From positions 62,001-126,000 of the forward strand of contig NZ_AUFM01000019.1 of assembly GCF_000426505.1 (NCBI RefSeq): 64,000 nt of DNA, in the 5' to 3' direction. This document shows, piece after piece, positions 62,633-64,000 of the stretch. The position numbers and the translations under genes are program-made. This stretch comes from Nisaea denitrificans DSM 18348. Lineage in GTDB: Bacteria; Pseudomonadota; Alphaproteobacteria; Thalassobaculales; Thalassobaculaceae. Below the pieces are notes generated by a model that made no database searches, had not been told where the DNA came from, and saw nothing but the letters and a program-made list of their open reading frames with translations. Each line of letters opens with the position of its first letter. The stretch's first letter is position 1.

Positions 62633-63813
62633 TGAAGAAAGTCCTGTTTGCGTGGGAACTGGGTGACGGGCTGGGTCATGTCAGCCGATTGCTGCCGATT
62701 GCGAACATGCTGAGAGACAATGGAGTCGAGTGCGCCTTTGTTGTCCGCAATCTGATTGTCACGCATTCTATGATCGCGCGTGAGGGATACAGAGTCTTCC
62801 AGGCTCCGTTGGTGGCGCCATATGCACCTCCGGATGTCCGGGATAAAGTGATCGCGTCCATCGGGGATGTTCTGGCGACTGTCGGTTATGTCGAGCCGGA
62901 CAAGCTGACCGCTCTGACCGATGGCTGGGCCGCGATCATCGACAGTTTCGACCCGGACCTATTGATCTCCGATTACTCTCCGACGGCCGGCCTTGCCGTT
63001 TTTGGCGAGAGACCGGTGGTGCCGATCGGGGACTGGTTTACGCTGCCACCGGGAAACTGGTCGGAGTTCAGGACGTTCAAGGATGCGCCAAACCGGGTTG
63101 ATCCCGAGCGGCTGCTGGAGACCGTCCGGGAAGTCCAGCGCCGTCGCGGCAAGGCGTTGCCTGACCGGGTCCCGGCGCTGATGCACGGTGAGCGCAATTT
63201 CGTCGTGACGATACCGGAACTCGATCCCTACCACAGCTTCCGCGAAAATACGGAATCATCTCCGTTACGGCCGCTTTCCGCTCCGGCAACGCAGGAGCCG
63301 GTGCAGGATTATTTCGCTTATCTCTCCTATGGGTATGCCGGAACGCAGAAGGTTCTGGAGGCTCTTGCTGGATCCAGTTGGACCGGTGACCTCTACCTGC
63401 GTGATGCAAACGATGAAGCCCGGACCAAATGGCGGGAGCGTGGTCTGACAATCCACGACACGCCGCAACCGATTGAGCAAGCGGTGGCGAATGCCAAAGT
63501 TGTCGTTCATCACGGAGGCATTGGTACACTGGAGCAGGTGATGGCGATCGGCCGGCCGCAATGTATTGTGCCGCGCCATTTCGAGCAGCAAAAGAACGGC
63601 GAGTATCTCGGCAAGCTCGGTTCTGCCACCGTCATGAAAAGTGGCAACAAGTTTCAACCGGAGCATATTGTCCAAGCGGTTACGGCCACCCTCACTCACG
63701 AGCGGTTTGCCGAGAATGCCCGTATTGCAGCTGTAGACCTTGAACGGCGTGGGCCATTCAATCTGCTTGCCCGGATCACGGACTATGTCTTATCGACACT
63801 AAACGCACGCTGA
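62632..63813 (+). CDS. Glycosyltransferase of GT1/GT28 type
   Basis: A 393-residue GT-B enzyme. The N-terminus has FAWELGDGLGHVSRLLPIA, the glycine-rich loop with His of the acceptor domain, and the donor motif VVHHGGIGTLEQVMAIGRPQ followed by VPRHFEQQKNG is the classic signature of UGT/MurG-like transferases. It begins at the last base of the TPR gene stop. These enzymes usually transfer a sugar from a UDP or dTDP donor. The acceptor is unknown. Confidence 0.87.
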   Translation: MKKVLFAWELGDGLGHVSRLLPIANMLRDNGVECAFVVRNLIVTHSMIAREGYRVFQAPLVAPYAPPDVRDKVIASIGDVLATVGYVEPDKLTALTDGWAAIIDSFDPDLLISDYSPTAGLAVFGERPVVPIGDWFTLPPGNWSEFRTFKDAPNRVDPERLLETVREVQRRRGKALPDRVPALMHGERNFVVTIPELDPYHSFRENTESSPLRPLSAPATQEPVQDYFAYLSYGYAGTQKVLEALAGSSWTGDLYLRDANDEARTKWRERGLTIHDTPQPIEQAVANAKVVVHHGGIGTLEQVMAIGRPQCIVPRHFEQQKNGEYLGKLGSATVMKSGNKFQPEHIVQAVTATLTHERFAENARIAAVDLERRGPFNLLARITDYVLSTLNAR

Positions 63814-63845
63814 AGATAAAGATTTCCCGCAGGAGAGGATGCACC

Positions 63846-64000
63846 ATGGCCGTAGAGAACAAATTTCCCGGCAAAGACCTGACCGAAGACGATATTGCCG
63901 GAAAGATCCCGCTCGTCGCGAAGAAGTCGCCGGATCACAAGACGGTCTTCACCTGTGGCGGTATCGAGATCGGCGGGCCGCTGGTCCCGGTCATGGCCGG
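63846..64000 (+). CDS. Unidentified gene, truncated at the right edge
   Basis: Only 51 codons are visible from the ATG at 63846, which follows a strong AGGAGAGG ribosome binding site. The segment IEIGGPLVPVMAG near the end is reminiscent of the start of DAHP/KDO8P-synthase-type barrels, but that is not enough to assign a function. It follows the glycan operon by 32 bases and is probably cotranscribed. Confidence 0.6.
   Translation, partial: MAVENKFPGKDLTEDDIAGKIPLVAKKSPDHKTVFTCGGIEIGGPLVPVMA

Overview
The window reads as a chromosomal segment of a GC-rich, marine-type alphaproteobacterium, probably of the order Rhodospirillales. That placement is inferred from base composition, the aerobic cobalamin genes, the frequent GTG and TTG starts and the gene types, not from a marker gene. 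Most of it is a cell-surface glycan and glycoprotein island, interrupted by short stretches of ordinary metabolic and signalling genes. I recognised no rRNA, tRNA, CRISPR array or insertion sequence.

Layout. 1-6.1 kb: a truncated 2-oxoglutarate/Fe(II) oxygenase-like gene, an SDR epimerase, a surface-carbohydrate biosynthesis protein, and a WbuX/HisH2/HisF2-type sugar amidotransferase operon (minus). 6.2-11.5 kb (plus): an SDR, a NeuD/PglD acyltransferase, a NeuB/LegI nonulosonate synthase, a class III nucleotide cyclase and an FAD oxidoreductase. 11.5-17.4 kb (minus): cobW-cobN-cobO behind a cobalamin riboswitch. 17.5-19.5 kb: a coiled-coil protein, a degenerate oxygenase-like protein and a Cys-rich exported protein. 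19.5-23.0 kb (minus): a compact operon of aroE, a stand-alone SAF-domain protein, a GT2 glycosyltransferase and two cytidylyltransferase-like genes. 23.2-27.0 kb: a diguanylate cyclase, a pirin and a PhyH dioxygenase. 27.0-28.4 kb: a UDP-sugar 6-dehydrogenase. 28.5-31.7 kb: a Tat-exported LodA-like quinoprotein with its LodB-like flavoprotein.

31.8-44.5 kb: LegB-LegC-LegG homologues, four glycosyltransferase-like genes, a lipoprotein, a small hypothetical gene, an epimerase, a Gfo/Idh/MocA oxidoreductase and a TPR-glycosyltransferase. 44.9-46.6 kb: an almost pure RTX repeat protein with a strong terminator. 46.6-55.1 kb: a third cytidylyltransferase, an FkbM methyltransferase, two TPR-glycosyltransferases and a type I secretion HlyD/ABC pair. 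55.3-64 kb: three further glycosyltransferases interleaved with two more TPR-glycosyltransferases, a GT1/GT28-type transferase, and the first 51 codons of an unidentified gene.

How the parts fit (inference). LegB, LegC, LegG, NeuB/LegI, NeuD and NeuA homologues together could make a CMP-activated legionaminic-acid-type nonulosonate, and the WbuX/HisH2/HisF2 set could convert an acetamido group to acetamidino. I see no Wzx flippase, Wzy polymerase, ABC glycan exporter or O-antigen ligase. Five paralogous TPR-glycosyltransferases lie around an RTX protein and a type I secretion pair. The most interesting reading is a system that glycosylates protein in the cytoplasm and then exports an RTX surface-layer-like protein. 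This is a hypothesis from gene content only; flagellin is an equally possible glycosylation target, and its genes are not in view.
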